From Sphingomonas sp. (GTDB lineage: Bacteria > Pseudomonadota > Alphaproteobacteria > Sphingomonadales > Sphingomonadaceae), in NCBI GenBank assembly GCA_013001055.1, contig JABDNH010000007.1:124001-188000 (forward strand): a DNA stretch of 64,000 nt. Reading direction: 5' to 3'. Of the stretch, positions 1 through 10,166 are shown one piece after another. The notes under the pieces are model-generated. The model made no database searches and was not told where the DNA came from. It saw only the letters and a list, made by a program, of their open reading frames with translations. The first letter of the stretch is position 1, and every line of letters starts with the position of its first letter. Position numbers and translations under genes: made by a program.

Positions 1-600
1 GGCCGGTCCGTCACAGGTATTGCCCGAGGCATCGAACATCGGACGAAAATCGGGCTTGAGCCCCACCGCCCCGTCCATGTGACCCGCGGTCGTTGAAATC
101 GGCTTTCCCGCATCGATGATGCGCGGCCCCATCACGAGTCCTTCGGCGACAGCATTGGACAAGGCTTCGGTCGAGCCCGTGCCATCCCCCATGTTGCGCA
201 CCGTGGTGAAGCCTGCGCGCAGCGTCTTCATGCCGTTCACGTAGGCATTGAGCGTGAACCAGTTATCGGAGCGCACCATATCCTCGATGAGCCCGGCATT
301 GCCCGTCGTGTCGGAGGCAAGATGCACGTGGCTGTCGATCAGCCCCGGCAGAACGGTCTTGTCCGACAGGTCGATCAGGGTCGCGCCCGCCGGTGCGGGT
401 TGCAGCCCGTCGACGACGGAAACGATGCGGCCATTGTCGACCGTGATGGTCGACGGCCCGCGCACGTCCTCGCCCGGCACCGCGACCAGCCGGCCGGCAT
501 GGATGACCTGCGGCTCGGCCAGCGCCGTTCCCGCAAGCAGGCCTGCGGCCAGACCGGTGGCAAGTCCCGTGGCTATTCGTCTCTTGGTTTCAGGGCCCAT
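1..600 (-). CDS. Amidohydrolase family protein, C-terminus truncated by window edge
   Basis: Open minus frame from ATG at 600: MGPETKRRIATGLATG...VLPGLIDSHVHLASDTTGN...; signal-like N-terminus and HxH metal motif. Overlaps the upstream gene by 28 bp. Confidence 0.8.
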   Translation of the reverse strand, partial: MGPETKRRIATGLATGLAAGLLAGTALAEPQVIHAGRLVAVPGEDVRGPSTITVDNGRIVSVVDGLQPAPAGATLIDLSDKTVLPGLIDSHVHLASDTTGNAGLIEDMVRSDNWFTLNAYVNGMKTLRAGFTTVRNMGDGTGSTEALSNAVAEGLVMGPRIIDAGKPISTTAGHMDGAVGLKPDFRPMFDASGNTCDGPA

Positions 601-1883
601 GGGGTCATCTCCTCTACGGGCACTCCGCCCTTCAATACGGCCGCCGGGCTTTCGACGGTTTCGATATTCGCCAGCGGATCGCCCGCGACCACGACCATGT
701 CGGCATAGCGTCCGATCTCGATCACACCGACATCGGCTTCGCGGCCAAGCGCCTCGGCTCCATTTTTCGTACCCGCCTGGATCGCCTCCAGCGGCGTCAT
801 GCCATATTCGACCATCACGGCGAATTGGCCTGGCACCCAACTGGGCGGCATCACGCCGACATCGCTGGCAAATACCATGCGCACACCCGCTTCATGGGCT
901 TTGCGGAAGTTGTCGCGCTGCGCCTGCGCTATCTCGCGATCCTTGCGCAAGTTTTCGGGCAATGTGCCGGTGCTTGTCCCCATCGCCTGCGTATAATCGG
1001 TGTTGCGGATATCCATCGAATACCAGACGGGCTTGTCGCGATCGACCGCCATACGGATGCCTTCGTCGTCGACCAGGCTGGCATGCTCGATCGTGTCGAT
1101 CCCCGCCGCGATGGCGCGGCGAATGCCTTCTGCGCCGTGCGCATGGGCAGCAGAGCGAAGGCCCCATTGTTCGGCCTCGGATGCCACCGCGCGCAATTCA
1201 GCGACCGAGAGCTGCGGCTGCCCTGGCTCGGTATTGACAGAGAAGACGCCGCCGGTGGCACATACCTTGATGACCTCGGCGCCATACTTACGCTGGTGAC
1301 GAACCTGGTATTTGAGCTCGTCGGGAGTGTCGCCAATGCCTTCTTCCTTGCCTTCCTTGGCAAGGCTCGGCGGCAGGAAGCTGCTGTCGCAATGCCCGCC
1401 AGTCGCTCCCAGCGAATAGCCTGCGGGGACGATGCGCGGGCCGACGACATAGCCGTCCTCGATCGCCTGCTTGAGTCCTACGCCGATGCGGTCGCGGCTG
1501 CCGAGCATCCGCACGGTCGTAAAGCCGTTTTCCAGCATCGCCCGCGCCGTTGGTACCGAGGTTATGGCCCAGAAACTGTCGGTCTTCTGGTAGCGCCGAT
1601 AGCCGCGAATATTGGCGGGGGAGGAGAAATGCACATGCATGTCGATAAAGCCCGGCAGCAGCGTCATGCCGGGATAATCGATTCGCCGGTCCTCTTCGCC
1701 AAGCACCGGCATCGCACTCGTCTCGATCGAGACGATCCGTCCGTCATCGCCTACCCGAACGACTGGATCGTCGATATAGCGGCCGGTTTCCACGTCGAGA
1801 TAGCGGTCCGCTACGATGTATGTGTCGGCCAGCGCTCCGGTGGGTAACGCGACACCAAGAGCAACAAGTAAAGCAAGACGCAT
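573..1883 (-). CDS. Amidohydrolase / imidazolonepropionase-like metal-dependent hydrolase with signal peptide
   Basis: MRLALLVALGVALPTGALA...LLPGFIDMHVHFSSP...ASDVGVMPPSW..GRYADMVVVAGDPL. Confidence 0.88.
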   Translation of the reverse strand: MRLALLVALGVALPTGALADTYIVADRYLDVETGRYIDDPVVRVGDDGRIVSIETSAMPVLGEEDRRIDYPGMTLLPGFIDMHVHFSSPANIRGYRRYQKTDSFWAITSVPTARAMLENGFTTVRMLGSRDRIGVGLKQAIEDGYVVGPRIVPAGYSLGATGGHCDSSFLPPSLAKEGKEEGIGDTPDELKYQVRHQRKYGAEVIKVCATGGVFSVNTEPGQPQLSVAELRAVASEAEQWGLRSAAHAHGAEGIRRAIAAGIDTIEHASLVDDEGIRMAVDRDKPVWYSMDIRNTDYTQAMGTSTGTLPENLRKDREIAQAQRDNFRKAHEAGVRMVFASDVGVMPPSWVPGQFAVMVEYGMTPLEAIQAGTKNGAEALGREADVGVIEIGRYADMVVVAGDPLANIETVESPAAVLKGGVPVEEMTPWALKPRDE

Positions 1884-1936
1884 GAGATTCCCCTGTAACT
1901 GCGGGGCAAATTAGCGCGGCGCTGGGAAACGGCAAG

Positions 1937-2311
1937 CTATTGCCGCTTGCGTCCGAACTGCCGGATGGCGCCGACATCGGGCGGCGGCGGGTCGGTAAGG
2001 CCGGCTTTGCGCTTTTCCATGTAGCGCGACAGCGCTTCGTCGGCATCGAACTCACCCGGCTTGGTCAAAGGCTCGCCCATACTGCCGAATATCGACTGTG
2101 CCTTGTCTTGCACGATCGTGTCGACCTTGGCGTGCAGACGCCCTGCTCCTGCATGGCGCAGGAAAAGCAGCAAGCCGATAACGGAAGTGCCCAGGAGCTT
2201 GCCAAGAAGGCTTTCGCCCAGTCCGAATGCAAGCATGACGATACCGACGATGACAACGACGGCCATCGTCGTACCGACCCTTCGGATCATCCGGACGAGC
2301 GGTTCAAACAT
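1937..2311 (-). CDS. Hypothetical membrane protein
   Basis: ORF trimmed to MFEPLVRMIRRVGTTMAVVVIVGIVMLAFGLGES; hydrophobic segments. Confidence 0.6.
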   Translation of the reverse strand: MFEPLVRMIRRVGTTMAVVVIVGIVMLAFGLGESLLGKLLGTSVIGLLLFLRHAGAGRLHAKVDTIVQDKAQSIFGSMGEPLTKPGEFDADEALSRYMEKRKAGLTDPPPPDVGAIRQFGRKRQ

Positions 2312-2357
2312 GCTCGCCGCTCTAGCAGGCAATGCTTGAAGAGCCGTTACCGAAGGA

Positions 2358-3776
2358 TCAGATGTGCAGCACCCGGCCATAGGCGGCCAGCACGCTTTCG
2401 TGCATCATTTCGCTCAAAGTCGGATGCGGGAAGACCGTGTTCATGAAGTCTTCCTCGACCAGCTCGGCCTGCTTGCCGACCGTATAGCCTTGAATGAGTT
2501 CGGTCACTTCCGCGCCGATCATGTGCGCGCCGAGCAGTTCGCCCGTCTCGGCGTCGAACACGGTCTTGATGAACCCCTCGGTTTCACCCAGCGCGATCGC
2601 CTTGCCGTTGCCGATGAAGGGGAACTTGCCGACCTTGACCTTGTGCCCGGCCTCCTTGGCCTTCTTTTCGGTCAGGCCGACGCTGGCGACTTGCGGGTGG
2701 CAGTAGGTGCAGCCCGGAATGTTGTTCACGTCCATCGCATGCGGATGGACATCCTTGTTGCCGTTTTCCTGTGCGATGGCCTCGACGCAGATAATGCCCT
2801 CATGGCTGGCCTTGTGTGCGAGCCAGGGCGGCGCGGTGACATCGCCGATCGCCCAGATGCCCTTGACGTTGGTGCGGCACATGGCGTCGGTATCGATATG
2901 ACCCTTGGTGGTCTTCACGCCCAATTTGTCGATGCCGATATTCTCGGTGTTGGGGACGATGCCGATGGCTACGATGCAGTGCGAGAAGCTCTTCTCTTCA
3001 ACCTTGCCCTTGGCGTCCTTGATCTTGGCGGTGACGCCCTTTTTGTCGACCTTGAGGCTTTCGACGCCCGCCCCGGCCATGATTGTCATGCCCTGCTTCT
3101 TGAGGCTCTTGGCGAGTTCGGCGGAGATATCGTCATCCTCGACCGGCACGATGCGGTCGAGCATCTCTACGACGGTCACGTTGGCGCCCATGTCATTATA
3201 GAAGCTCGCAAACTCGATCCCGATCGCGCCCGATCCAATGACCAACAGGTCCTTCGGCATTTCCTTGGGCACCATCGCATGGCGATAGGTCCAGATCTTA
3301 TCGCCGTCGGTTTCGGCGAACGGCAGGTCGCGGGCGCGCGCGCCGGTGGCGACAATGATGTTCTTGGCGGTGAGCTGGGTCTTCTTGCCCTTGTCGTCGG
3401 TCACCGTCATCTTGCCCGCGGCATCGATATGACCGGTGCCCATGTGCACGTCGATCTTGTTCTTCTTCATCAGGCCGGTGACGCCCTGGTTGAGCTGCTT
3501 GGCCACACCCCGGCTGCGCGCCACGACCTTGTCGAGATCCATGCCGACGCTAGCCGCCTTCAGCCCGAATTTTTCGGCGTGCTGCATGTGATGCATGATT
3601 TCGCCCGAGCGGAGCAGCGCCTTGGTCGGGATGCAGCCCCAGTTGAGGCAGATACCGCCAAGGCTCTCGCGCTCGACGATCGCGGTCTTCATGCCCAATT
3701 GGCTCGCACGGATCGCCGCGACGTAGCCGCCGGGGCCCGAGCCAAGAACAATCAGATCATATGCGTTTGCCATCAA
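2358..3776 (-). CDS. lpdA: Dihydrolipoyl dehydrogenase (PDH-associated E3)
   Basis: GSGPGGYVAAIRASQLG, GGICLNWGCIPTKALL redox motif, C-terminal HPHPTLSE; adjacent to PDH E2. Confidence 0.93.
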   Translation of the reverse strand: MMANAYDLIVLGSGPGGYVAAIRASQLGMKTAIVERESLGGICLNWGCIPTKALLRSGEIMHHMQHAEKFGLKAASVGMDLDKVVARSRGVAKQLNQGVTGLMKKNKIDVHMGTGHIDAAGKMTVTDDKGKKTQLTAKNIIVATGARARDLPFAETDGDKIWTYRHAMVPKEMPKDLLVIGSGAIGIEFASFYNDMGANVTVVEMLDRIVPVEDDDISAELAKSLKKQGMTIMAGAGVESLKVDKKGVTAKIKDAKGKVEEKSFSHCIVAIGIVPNTENIGIDKLGVKTTKGHIDTDAMCRTNVKGIWAIGDVTAPPWLAHKASHEGIICVEAIAQENGNKDVHPHAMDVNNIPGCTYCHPQVASVGLTEKKAKEAGHKVKVGKFPFIGNGKAIALGETEGFIKTVFDAETGELLGAHMIGAEVTELIQGYTVGKQAELVEEDFMNTVFPHPTLSEMMHESVLAAYGRVLHI

Positions 3777-3785
3777 GATTCTCCG

Positions 3786-4013
3786 TTAGAACAGGAGCCG
3801 CGTAACCGCCCAGAGCAGGCCGAGCAAGAGGCCATGGATACAGAAGATTGCCGCCATGAAGCGGTTAGCGCGCCAATCACGTCGCCGCTTTTTGTTCAGC
3901 AGGGTCACGACGACGCCCGGAGACGCAAGCATCAGCCCCGCTGCAATGCCAGCGATGGGAAAGCGCAACCAATCGCTCGCGGGAATAATCGACGCAGCGA
4001 AACCATTCAGCAC
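3786..4013 (-). CDS. Small hypothetical membrane protein (GTG start in track; frame stays open upstream to about 4081)
   Basis: Two hydrophobic stretches, lies between lpdA and a thioesterase on the same strand. Confidence 0.5.
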   Translation of the reverse strand: MLNGFAASIIPASDWLRFPIAGIAAGLMLASPGVVVTLLNKKRRRDWRANRFMAAIFCIHGLLLGLLWAVTRLLF

Positions 4014-4082
4014 GGGCCCGAGGAAGAGTGTAGCGATCAGCGCGACGATTAGCCCGGCGCTGCCAGCAACATCGGCAATCTA

Positions 4083-4466
4083 TTACTCCCGCCCGATACG
4101 CCGCTTCGAATTGTCTGCGTTGACGGCAACGAAGGTGAAGACCCCGCTTGCCACTTGCTGTTCTTTGTCGCCGTCGCGTTCGCGGCCGACAGCGGTCGCG
4201 CGGATCGTCATCGAGGTCGTGCCTTCACGCTCCATCGCAGCAAAAACGCTCAGTTCGTCGCCAACTTCCATCGCGCCCGGAAATTCAAGATCGGTTGCGG
4301 CCACGACGACCGCCTTGCCCTTCGAATGGCGCGAGGCGAGCGAACCCGCCGCCAGCGCCATCTGGCTCATCAGCCAGCCCCCGAAAATCCCGCCATAGGG
4401 ATTGGTGTCGGCGGGCATGGCGGTGACGCGGATTAGCGGCGCGTCGTTCACCCGCCCGAATGCCAA
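4083..4466 (-). CDS. Acyl-CoA thioesterase (hotdog fold, YciA-like)
   Basis: TNPYGGIFGGWLMSQMALAAG... hotdog thioesterase pattern. Confidence 0.8.
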   Translation of the reverse strand: MAFGRVNDAPLIRVTAMPADTNPYGGIFGGWLMSQMALAAGSLASRHSKGKAVVVAATDLEFPGAMEVGDELSVFAAMEREGTTSMTIRATAVGRERDGDKEQQVASGVFTFVAVNADNSKRRIGRE

Positions 4467-4663
4467 TTGAAGAACATCCGCAGCCCGAACGAGGCAATCA
4501 GGAAGGCTGGAATGGAAAAGAGCAGCCCCGGGTTATTGGGTATGGGCGCTATGGTGCCCACGCCTGCCCAGCTTTCGCGCCACGGTCCACCCAGGCCGCC
4601 GAATGCCAGCGGCAGAACGAAGGCAATCAGAGCGCCGATCAATATGGCGGTGAACCATCGCAT
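4448..4663 (-). CDS. Small hypothetical membrane protein
   Basis: MRWFTAILIGALIAFVLPLAFGGLGG...; overlaps thioesterase start. Confidence 0.5.
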   Translation of the reverse strand: MRWFTAILIGALIAFVLPLAFGGLGGPWRESWAGVGTIAPIPNNPGLLFSIPAFLIASFGLRMFFNWHSGG

Positions 4664-4754
4664 CGTGTCATCCCCTTCAGCTTGCGTCCTTCCAGCTTGA
4701 AGACGAAAGCATAGTACAAGGTTAACAGAAACGCTCCTCCGGACCAATTGACCC

Positions 4755-6062
4755 CTACGCCACCATCCCCAGCGGGTTTTCGACAAGCTGCTTGAACACC
4801 TTCATCAGCCTTGCACCATCGGCGCCGTCGATTGCGCGGTGATCGAAGCTACCGGTGGCGCTCATCACGGTCGCGATCTGCAGGCTGTCGTCGACGACAT
4901 AAGGCCGCTTCTCGCCCGCGCTGATCGCCATGATCATCGCCTGGGGCGGATTGATGACCGCGTCGAACTGCTTGATGCCGAACATCCCCATGTTGGACAG
5001 GCTGGCCGTGCCACCCTGATATTCGTGCGGCTGGAGCTTGCCTTCCTTGGCGCGCTCGGCGAGCTCCTTCATCTCGGCCGAGATCTTCGACAGCGACTTG
5101 TCGTTGGCGCCGGCGATGATCGGCGTGATGAGGCCGTTGGGGATGCTGACCGCGACCGAAATGTCGGCGCGCTCATACTTGATCAGCTCACCATCGCCGA
5201 AACTGACATTGCATTCGGGTACTTCCATCAGCGCCACGGCGAGCGCCTTGATCAGCAGATCGTTGACCGAAAGTTTGACGCCGCGCGCCTCGAGGCCCGC
5301 GTTCATCTCGCTGCGCAGCTTAAGCAATTTGTCGAGATTGATGTCGACCGTGAGGTAGATGTGCGGGACTTGCTGCTTCGATTCCGTCAGGCGGCGCGCA
5401 ATCGTCTTGCGCATGTTGGAGAGCTTCTCGACCGTGTGCGGGATATCGCCTGGATCGACGCTGGCGGCCTGCGGCGTCGGTGCAGGCGCGCTGGCGGCGG
5501 GCGCAGCGGCAGCACCCCCGGCACCCTTGCCAAGATCGGCGCGTACGATGCGCCCACCCGGGCCAGAACCATTGATGGCGGTAAGATCGATACCTTGCGC
5601 TTCGGCAAGGCGGCGCGCCAGCGGCGAGGCTTTCACGCGCTCCCCATCCTTGACCGGCGCGGGCGGCGCCTTCACGCCTTCCGCTTCGGCCGGAACCACC
5701 TTGGTGTCGGGTTCGGGCGCTTGGTCACGGCCGTAGCCTTTGTCGGCCTTGGCCGGTGCTTCTTCCTTGGGCGCTTCCTTGGCGGGTGCGGGCGCAGCGC
5801 TCACGTCGCCAACCTCTTCGCCTTCTTCGCCGATCATCGCGATCACGGTGCCGACCGCGACATTGTCGCTGCCTTCTTCCACCAGGATCTTGAGCAGCGT
5901 GCCTTCGTCGACCGCTTCGAACTCCATCGTCGCCTTGTCGGTCTCGATCTCGGCGATGATGTCGCCCGAGTTGATCGCGTCGCCTTCCTTGACCAACCAC
6001 TTGGCCAGCGTGCCTTCCTCCATCGTCGGCGACAAAGCAGGCATCTTGAGTTCGGTCGGCAT
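4755..6062 (-). CDS. pdhC: Pyruvate dehydrogenase E2, dihydrolipoamide acetyltransferase
   Basis: Lipoyl domain [16 protein letters not shown]3-binding domain [15 protein letters not shown], catalytic [16 protein letters not shown]. Confidence 0.93.
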   Translation of the reverse strand: MPTELKMPALSPTMEEGTLAKWLVKEGDAINSGDIIAEIETDKATMEFEAVDEGTLLKILVEEGSDNVAVGTVIAMIGEEGEEVGDVSAAPAPAKEAPKEEAPAKADKGYGRDQAPEPDTKVVPAEAEGVKAPPAPVKDGERVKASPLARRLAEAQGIDLTAINGSGPGGRIVRADLGKGAGGAAAAPAASAPAPTPQAASVDPGDIPHTVEKLSNMRKTIARRLTESKQQVPHIYLTVDINLDKLLKLRSEMNAGLEARGVKLSVNDLLIKALAVALMEVPECNVSFGDGELIKYERADISVAVSIPNGLITPIIAGANDKSLSKISAEMKELAERAKEGKLQPHEYQGGTASLSNMGMFGIKQFDAVINPPQAMIMAISAGEKRPYVVDDSLQIATVMSATGSFDHRAIDGADGARLMKVFKQLVENPLGMVA

Positions 6063-6187
6063 TCAGCACTCCATTGCAAAAACGTCAGGCTCTCCAACCG
6101 TAACGCGCGGGCGCGGTCAAGGGCTTCATGCCTTGCCAAGCGGGGAGCTTTCGCGCAGCGTCGCGCTTCCGTTGAGGAGAGGATGCG

Positions 6188-6646
6188 ATGTCGCAAACCT
6201 ATCTGGTGATCGTCACCGAGGCGCCCGAGGCCAAGGTCGCGCTGCGTTTCGCCGCCTTGCGCGCGCAGAAAACCGATCGCGGTGTCGAAATCCTCGCTAT
6301 CGGCGAACGCCAGGACTTCGCTGCATGGGGCGGCGTGCAGGCGGCGATGGAAGAAGAAGAGCGGCTGCGCGTGGAAGCGATGATCGCGGCCAGTGTCCAG
6401 GAGATCATCGACGCGACGGGCATCAAACCCACCATCACGGTCAAGCAGGGGGAGGCGGTCAAGGTAATAGCCGCCGAGATCAACGAACGCGAGGACGTGG
6501 CGGCGCTGGTACTCGGCGCGGCGCCGGGCAGCAATCCAGGGCCGATCGTCAAGCATTTCACGGGCGAAGGCGCAGGCGATCTCCCCTGCCCGGTCCTGCT
6601 GGTGCCCGGTGGGCTCAGCGACGAGCGGCTCGAGGAATTGAGCTAG
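6188..6646 (+). CDS. Universal stress protein (UspA-like)
   Basis: MSQTYLVIVTEAPEAKVALRFAALRAQ...LVLGAAPGSNPGPIVKHFTGEGAGDLPCPVLLVPGG. Confidence 0.75.
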   Translation: MSQTYLVIVTEAPEAKVALRFAALRAQKTDRGVEILAIGERQDFAAWGGVQAAMEEEERLRVEAMIAASVQEIIDATGIKPTITVKQGEAVKVIAAEINEREDVAALVLGAAPGSNPGPIVKHFTGEGAGDLPCPVLLVPGGLSDERLEELS

Positions 6647-7122
6647 AGCGCTTCGACCAGTATTGCGGCCAGCCGCTCACAACCCTCTTTATCCGCCGCA
6701 TCGAAACGCGCCTTGCTGGGGCTGTCGATATCGAGCACGCCGAGCAATTCGCCTTCCTTGATCAGAGGCACGACGACTTCGCTTTCGCTCGCCGCATCGC
6801 AGGCGATGTGCCCGGGAAAGGCGTGGACATCCTCGACCAGCTGGGTTTGGCGTGAGGCTGCGGCAGCGCCGCACACGCCATCACCAAACTTGATCCGGAT
6901 GCAGGCGGGGCGGCCCTGGAACGGCCCCAGCACAAGCTCGCCATCGACATTGCGGTAAAAGCCGGCCCAATTGATGTCGGGCATGGTTTGCCACAGCAAC
7001 GCCGCCGCATTGGCCATGTTGGCAATCGGATCGGGCTCGCCATGGACGAGGCCCTTCAGCGCCGAGGCGAGGTCGTCATACATCTGCGCCTTGTTCGCGC
7101 CGTCGATCTTGAAGTCGTACAT
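6643..7122 (-). CDS. GAF-domain protein, probable free methionine-(R)-sulfoxide reductase
   Basis: WAGFYRNVDGELVLGPFQGRPACIRI..GVCGAAAASRQTQLVEDVHAFPGHIACD..LGVLDIDSP. Confidence 0.85.
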   Translation of the reverse strand: MYDFKIDGANKAQMYDDLASALKGLVHGEPDPIANMANAAALLWQTMPDINWAGFYRNVDGELVLGPFQGRPACIRIKFGDGVCGAAAASRQTQLVEDVHAFPGHIACDAASESEVVVPLIKEGELLGVLDIDSPSKARFDAADKEGCERLAAILVEAL

Positions 7123-7127
7123 ATCAA

Positions 7128-7544
7128 TCAGCCGCGCGGCGGCACCTCCGGCTTGGCGCGCAGCGCCTTTTTGCGCCCGCGCACCGTCTTCTTGTCCATG
7201 CGCTTCTGCTTCGCCGACCAGCTCGGCTTCGTTTTCTTGCGCTTCTTGGGCTGCACATGGGCTTTGGCAATCATCTCCGCAAGCCGCTGGCGCGCCTCGG
7301 CGCGATTGTCGGCGCGACTGCGCGAAGCCTTGCAGGTGATAATGATTTCGCTGCGATCCTTGGTGACCTTGCTGCCCGCGATATGCTTGAGCCGATTGAG
7401 CACGCGCGGGTGAAGCCCAAGCTGCGACAAGGTCACGCGCAGCTGCACCCCGGTTTCCGACGTGTTGGCGTGCTGGCCGCCGGGGCCCGTACCCGCGAGA
7501 AAAGTCTCGTCGAGCGCGTCTTCAGGGATCTGGTCAGGCGACAT
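7128..7544 (-). CDS. arfB: Peptidyl-tRNA hydrolase ArfB/YaeJ (GGQ motif)
   Basis: AGTGPGGQHANTSETGVQLRV and basic C-terminal tail. Confidence 0.88.
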   Translation of the reverse strand: MSPDQIPEDALDETFLAGTGPGGQHANTSETGVQLRVTLSQLGLHPRVLNRLKHIAGSKVTKDRSEIIITCKASRSRADNRAEARQRLAEMIAKAHVQPKKRKKTKPSWSAKQKRMDKKTVRGRKKALRAKPEVPPRG

Positions 7545-8202
7545 CGGCCCATCCTGTGAAATGATCGGGCAGCGGCGCGGCGACTTCAAGCATCGCCCCT
7601 TTCTTGCGCGCAATTGCAATGCTCTGCGCATGGAGCATCATTTGGCCGCCGGGAAAGCCATAGACGCGATCGCCGACGATGCCGTGGCCCAACCCTTCGC
7701 GCGCGTGCACGCGGATTTGGTGCGTTCGGCCCGTCTTGGGGCGGAATTCGATCAAACTGTTTCCGTCCCTCACCGCCAGCCGATTCCACTCGGTTACCGC
7801 GCTCTTGCCTTGCTGGTCATAGGTCATGCGCCACCCCGCATCGGCGCTACTGATTTTGCCCAGAGGCATGTCGATCGTGCCGCCTTCTGCTTCGACCTCG
7901 CCGCCGACAACCGCGAGATAGCGTTTTTCCATGCGCCCTGCTTCCAGCTCGGCCTGGAACCACTTGCGCGCTGGCTTGTGCCGCGCAAATAGCAGGCATC
8001 CCGACGTATCCTGGTCGAGCCGGTGCATCGCGGTAGGCAGTTGCTTGTAGCCGCACAGCAGTTCGTGCAGGCGCCGCTCGATACTGTCGCCGCCGCGGCG
8101 CGGCGCATCGACCGGCAGGCCGGCCGGCTTGTCGAGCACGATCACATCGCCATCGATGAACAAAATACGGTCTTCTAGGGTCATATCGGCGCGCCAAAGC
8201 AC
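7534..8202 (-). CDS. RluA-family RNA pseudouridine synthase
   Basis: VLDKPAGLPV, MHRLDQDTSGCLLFAR, GRTHQIRVH motifs. Confidence 0.9.
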   Translation of the reverse strand: MLWRADMTLEDRILFIDGDVIVLDKPAGLPVDAPRRGGDSIERRLHELLCGYKQLPTAMHRLDQDTSGCLLFARHKPARKWFQAELEAGRMEKRYLAVVGGEVEAEGGTIDMPLGKISSADAGWRMTYDQQGKSAVTEWNRLAVRDGNSLIEFRPKTGRTHQIRVHAREGLGHGIVGDRVYGFPGGQMMLHAQSIAIARKKGAMLEVAAPLPDHFTGWADVA

Positions 8203-8234
8203 GCCAATCGATCAATCGCAAGCCAAACTAAAGT

Positions 8235-8248
8235 GAGTCTTTGGAGTC
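8235..8248. promoter_or_regulatory. Two CcrM-type GANTC sites upstream of ctrA
   Basis: GAGTC at 8235-8239 and 8244-8248. Confidence 0.6.
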
Positions 8249-8321
8249 ACGGTTGGCGGAAAAAGGCCTGTTTTGATCCCTTTCAAGCTTTGTTAACCTT
8301 TTCCCTTCAGACATCTCATGG

Positions 8322-8357
8322 TTAATGAACGCTTAGACGGTGTTAAGGCGATCTTAC
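8322..8357 (+). promoter_or_regulatory. Tandem CtrA-box-like sites upstream of ctrA
   Basis: TTAA-N7-TTAG at 8322-8336 and TTAA-N7-TTAC at 8343-8357; consensus TTAA-N7-TTAA. Confidence 0.6.
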
Positions 8358-8410
8358 TTTCGGAGTATGAGAGACGCGCTGCCAACACCCGCTAAACGGG
8401 GGACTGGAAT

Positions 8411-9118
8411 ATGCGAGTATTGCTGATCGAAGACGAAGCGACGATCGCCAAGAGCATCGAGCTCATGCTGTCGACTGAGGGATTCAACACCTACACGACC
8501 GATCTTGGCGAAGAAGGCCTCGATTTGGGAAAGCTGTATGATTACGACATCATCCTGCTGGACCTCAATTTGCCGGACATGCACGGCTATGATGTCCTCA
8601 AGAAGTTGCGCACCGCGAAAGTTCAGACGCCGGTCCTGATCCTGTCGGGCATCGGCGAGATGGATTCGAAGGTTCGCGCGCTGGGCTTTGGCGCCGACGA
8701 CTATGTCACCAAGCCGTTCCACCGCGATGAACTCGTTGCCCGCATCCACGCCATCGTGCGACGTTCGAAGGGCCACTCGCAATCGGTCATCCGCACCGGC
8801 AAGCTGGCGGTCAACCTCGACGCCAAGACGGTCGAAGTGGACGGCAACCGCGTCCACCTCACCGGCAAGGAATATGCGATGCTGGAGCTCTTGTCGCTCC
8901 GTAAGGGCACCACGCTCACCAAGGAAATGTTCCTCAACCACCTCTATGGTGGCATGGACGAACCCGAGCTCAAGATCATCGACGTCTTCATCTGCAAGCT
9001 GCGCAAGAAGCTCAGCCTTGCGTGCGGCGGCGACAATTATATCGAAACCGTCTGGGGTCGCGGCTATGTGCTGCGCGAACAGGAAGAAGACAAAAAGGCC
9101 GCCACCGAGGCCGCCTGA
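8411..9118 (+). CDS. ctrA: Cell-cycle response regulator CtrA
   Basis: [63 protein letters not shown]..; OmpR-type C-terminus highly CtrA-like. Confidence 0.95.
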   Translation: MRVLLIEDEATIAKSIELMLSTEGFNTYTTDLGEEGLDLGKLYDYDIILLDLNLPDMHGYDVLKKLRTAKVQTPVLILSGIGEMDSKVRALGFGADDYVTKPFHRDELVARIHAIVRRSKGHSQSVIRTGKLAVNLDAKTVEVDGNRVHLTGKEYAMLELLSLRKGTTLTKEMFLNHLYGGMDEPELKIIDVFICKLRKKLSLACGGDNYIETVWGRGYVLREQEEDKKAATEAA

Positions 9119-9141
9119 CGAATTTCTCCTAGCGGGGGAGC

Positions 9142-9175
9142 AAGGGCGTCGCTTGGGGGAGCGGCGCCCTTTTTT
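9142..9175 (+). terminator. Rho-independent terminator of ctrA
   Basis: GGGCGtCGCT tggggg AGCGGCGCCC followed by TTTTTT. Confidence 0.8.
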
Positions 9176-9192
9176 GTTGCTGCTGCAATCCG

Positions 9193-10044
9193 CTAGTCGA
9201 TCTTGAGCTTGTCGCCCTTTGCTGCAGTTCGAATCCGCGCTGGCGGCGCCTTCTTGCGCAATTCGGGATCGACGTTCGGCGCCGGCGCATCCATCGAGCG
9301 CCAGCCATCACGCCCCAGGCGCTCCATCGGCCTGAACTTGGCCTTGTATGCCATGCGCTCTGATCCCTCGACCCAGTAGCCGAGATAGACATAGGGCAAC
9401 TTCGCCCGCGCCGCGCGGATGATGTGATCGAGGATGATGTAAGTGCCCAGCCCCTTGCGCGCTCCAGGGCCGCAATCGAAAAAGCTGTAGATCATCGAAA
9501 GACCGTCGGATTGCTGGTCGGTCAGGCATGCCCCGACAAGCTTGCCGGGTTTGCCGTCCACACTCGGTTCGCGATATTCGACCATGTAGGTCTGAACCGG
9601 CGTCTGTTCGACCATGTCGGCGAAATCATGTTCGTCCATCTCGGCCATGCCGCCACCGGGGTGCCGCTGCGACAGATAAGTCTGCAGGAGTTCGTATTGC
9701 TCCTCTGTGGTCCACGGCTTGCATGCCGTTACCTCGAGGTCGGCATTGGCGCGCAGCATACGACGCTGCGTTTTGCGAGCTTTAAACTGAGTCGCCTTCA
9801 CCCGCACTGACACGCAGGCCGAGCAATCGATACAGCTGGGACGGTAGGCCACCGACTGGCTGCGGCGGAACCCGATTCGTCCGAGTGCTTCGTTGAGTTC
9901 GCTCGCGTGAAGGCCGTTCAATTCAGTGAACACCTTCCGCTCCACCTTGCCTTCCAAATAAGGGCAAGGTGCCGGATTGGTGACAAAAAATTTGGGGAAG
10001 CGAAATGGTGCGCTCACCCGGCCCTCTCCTGCTTGTAGCTTCAT
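9193..10044 (-). CDS. bpt: Aspartate/glutamate leucyltransferase (arginyltransferase family)
   Basis: [56 protein letters not shown]. Confidence 0.92.
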   Translation of the reverse strand: MKLQAGEGRVSAPFRFPKFFVTNPAPCPYLEGKVERKVFTELNGLHASELNEALGRIGFRRSQSVAYRPSCIDCSACVSVRVKATQFKARKTQRRMLRANADLEVTACKPWTTEEQYELLQTYLSQRHPGGGMAEMDEHDFADMVEQTPVQTYMVEYREPSVDGKPGKLVGACLTDQQSDGLSMIYSFFDCGPGARKGLGTYIILDHIIRAARAKLPYVYLGYWVEGSERMAYKAKFRPMERLGRDGWRSMDAPAPNVDPELRKKAPPARIRTAAKGDKLKID

Positions 10045-10166
10045 TGAAACAATAGGCCGTGCGTTAAGGGTTTGGCAACGGTTTGCCACCCGGGCTTGCA
10101 GTAAAAGGAGCCCACTGTCCCGCGATAAGACAGACCAGGCTCCCAAAAAGCGCCGTTTTTCGAGCT

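Noticed and set aside
2364-4052. 562-aa plus-strand ORF
   Set aside because: Antisense to lpdA; low-complexity His/Asp/Arg composition typical of GC-rich mirror frames.
4839-6209. 456-aa plus-strand ORF
   Set aside because: Mirror frame of pdhC, which has clear lipoyl and catalytic motifs.
8354-8941. 195-aa minus ORF overlapping ctrA
   Set aside because: Antisense to highly conserved ctrA coding sequence.
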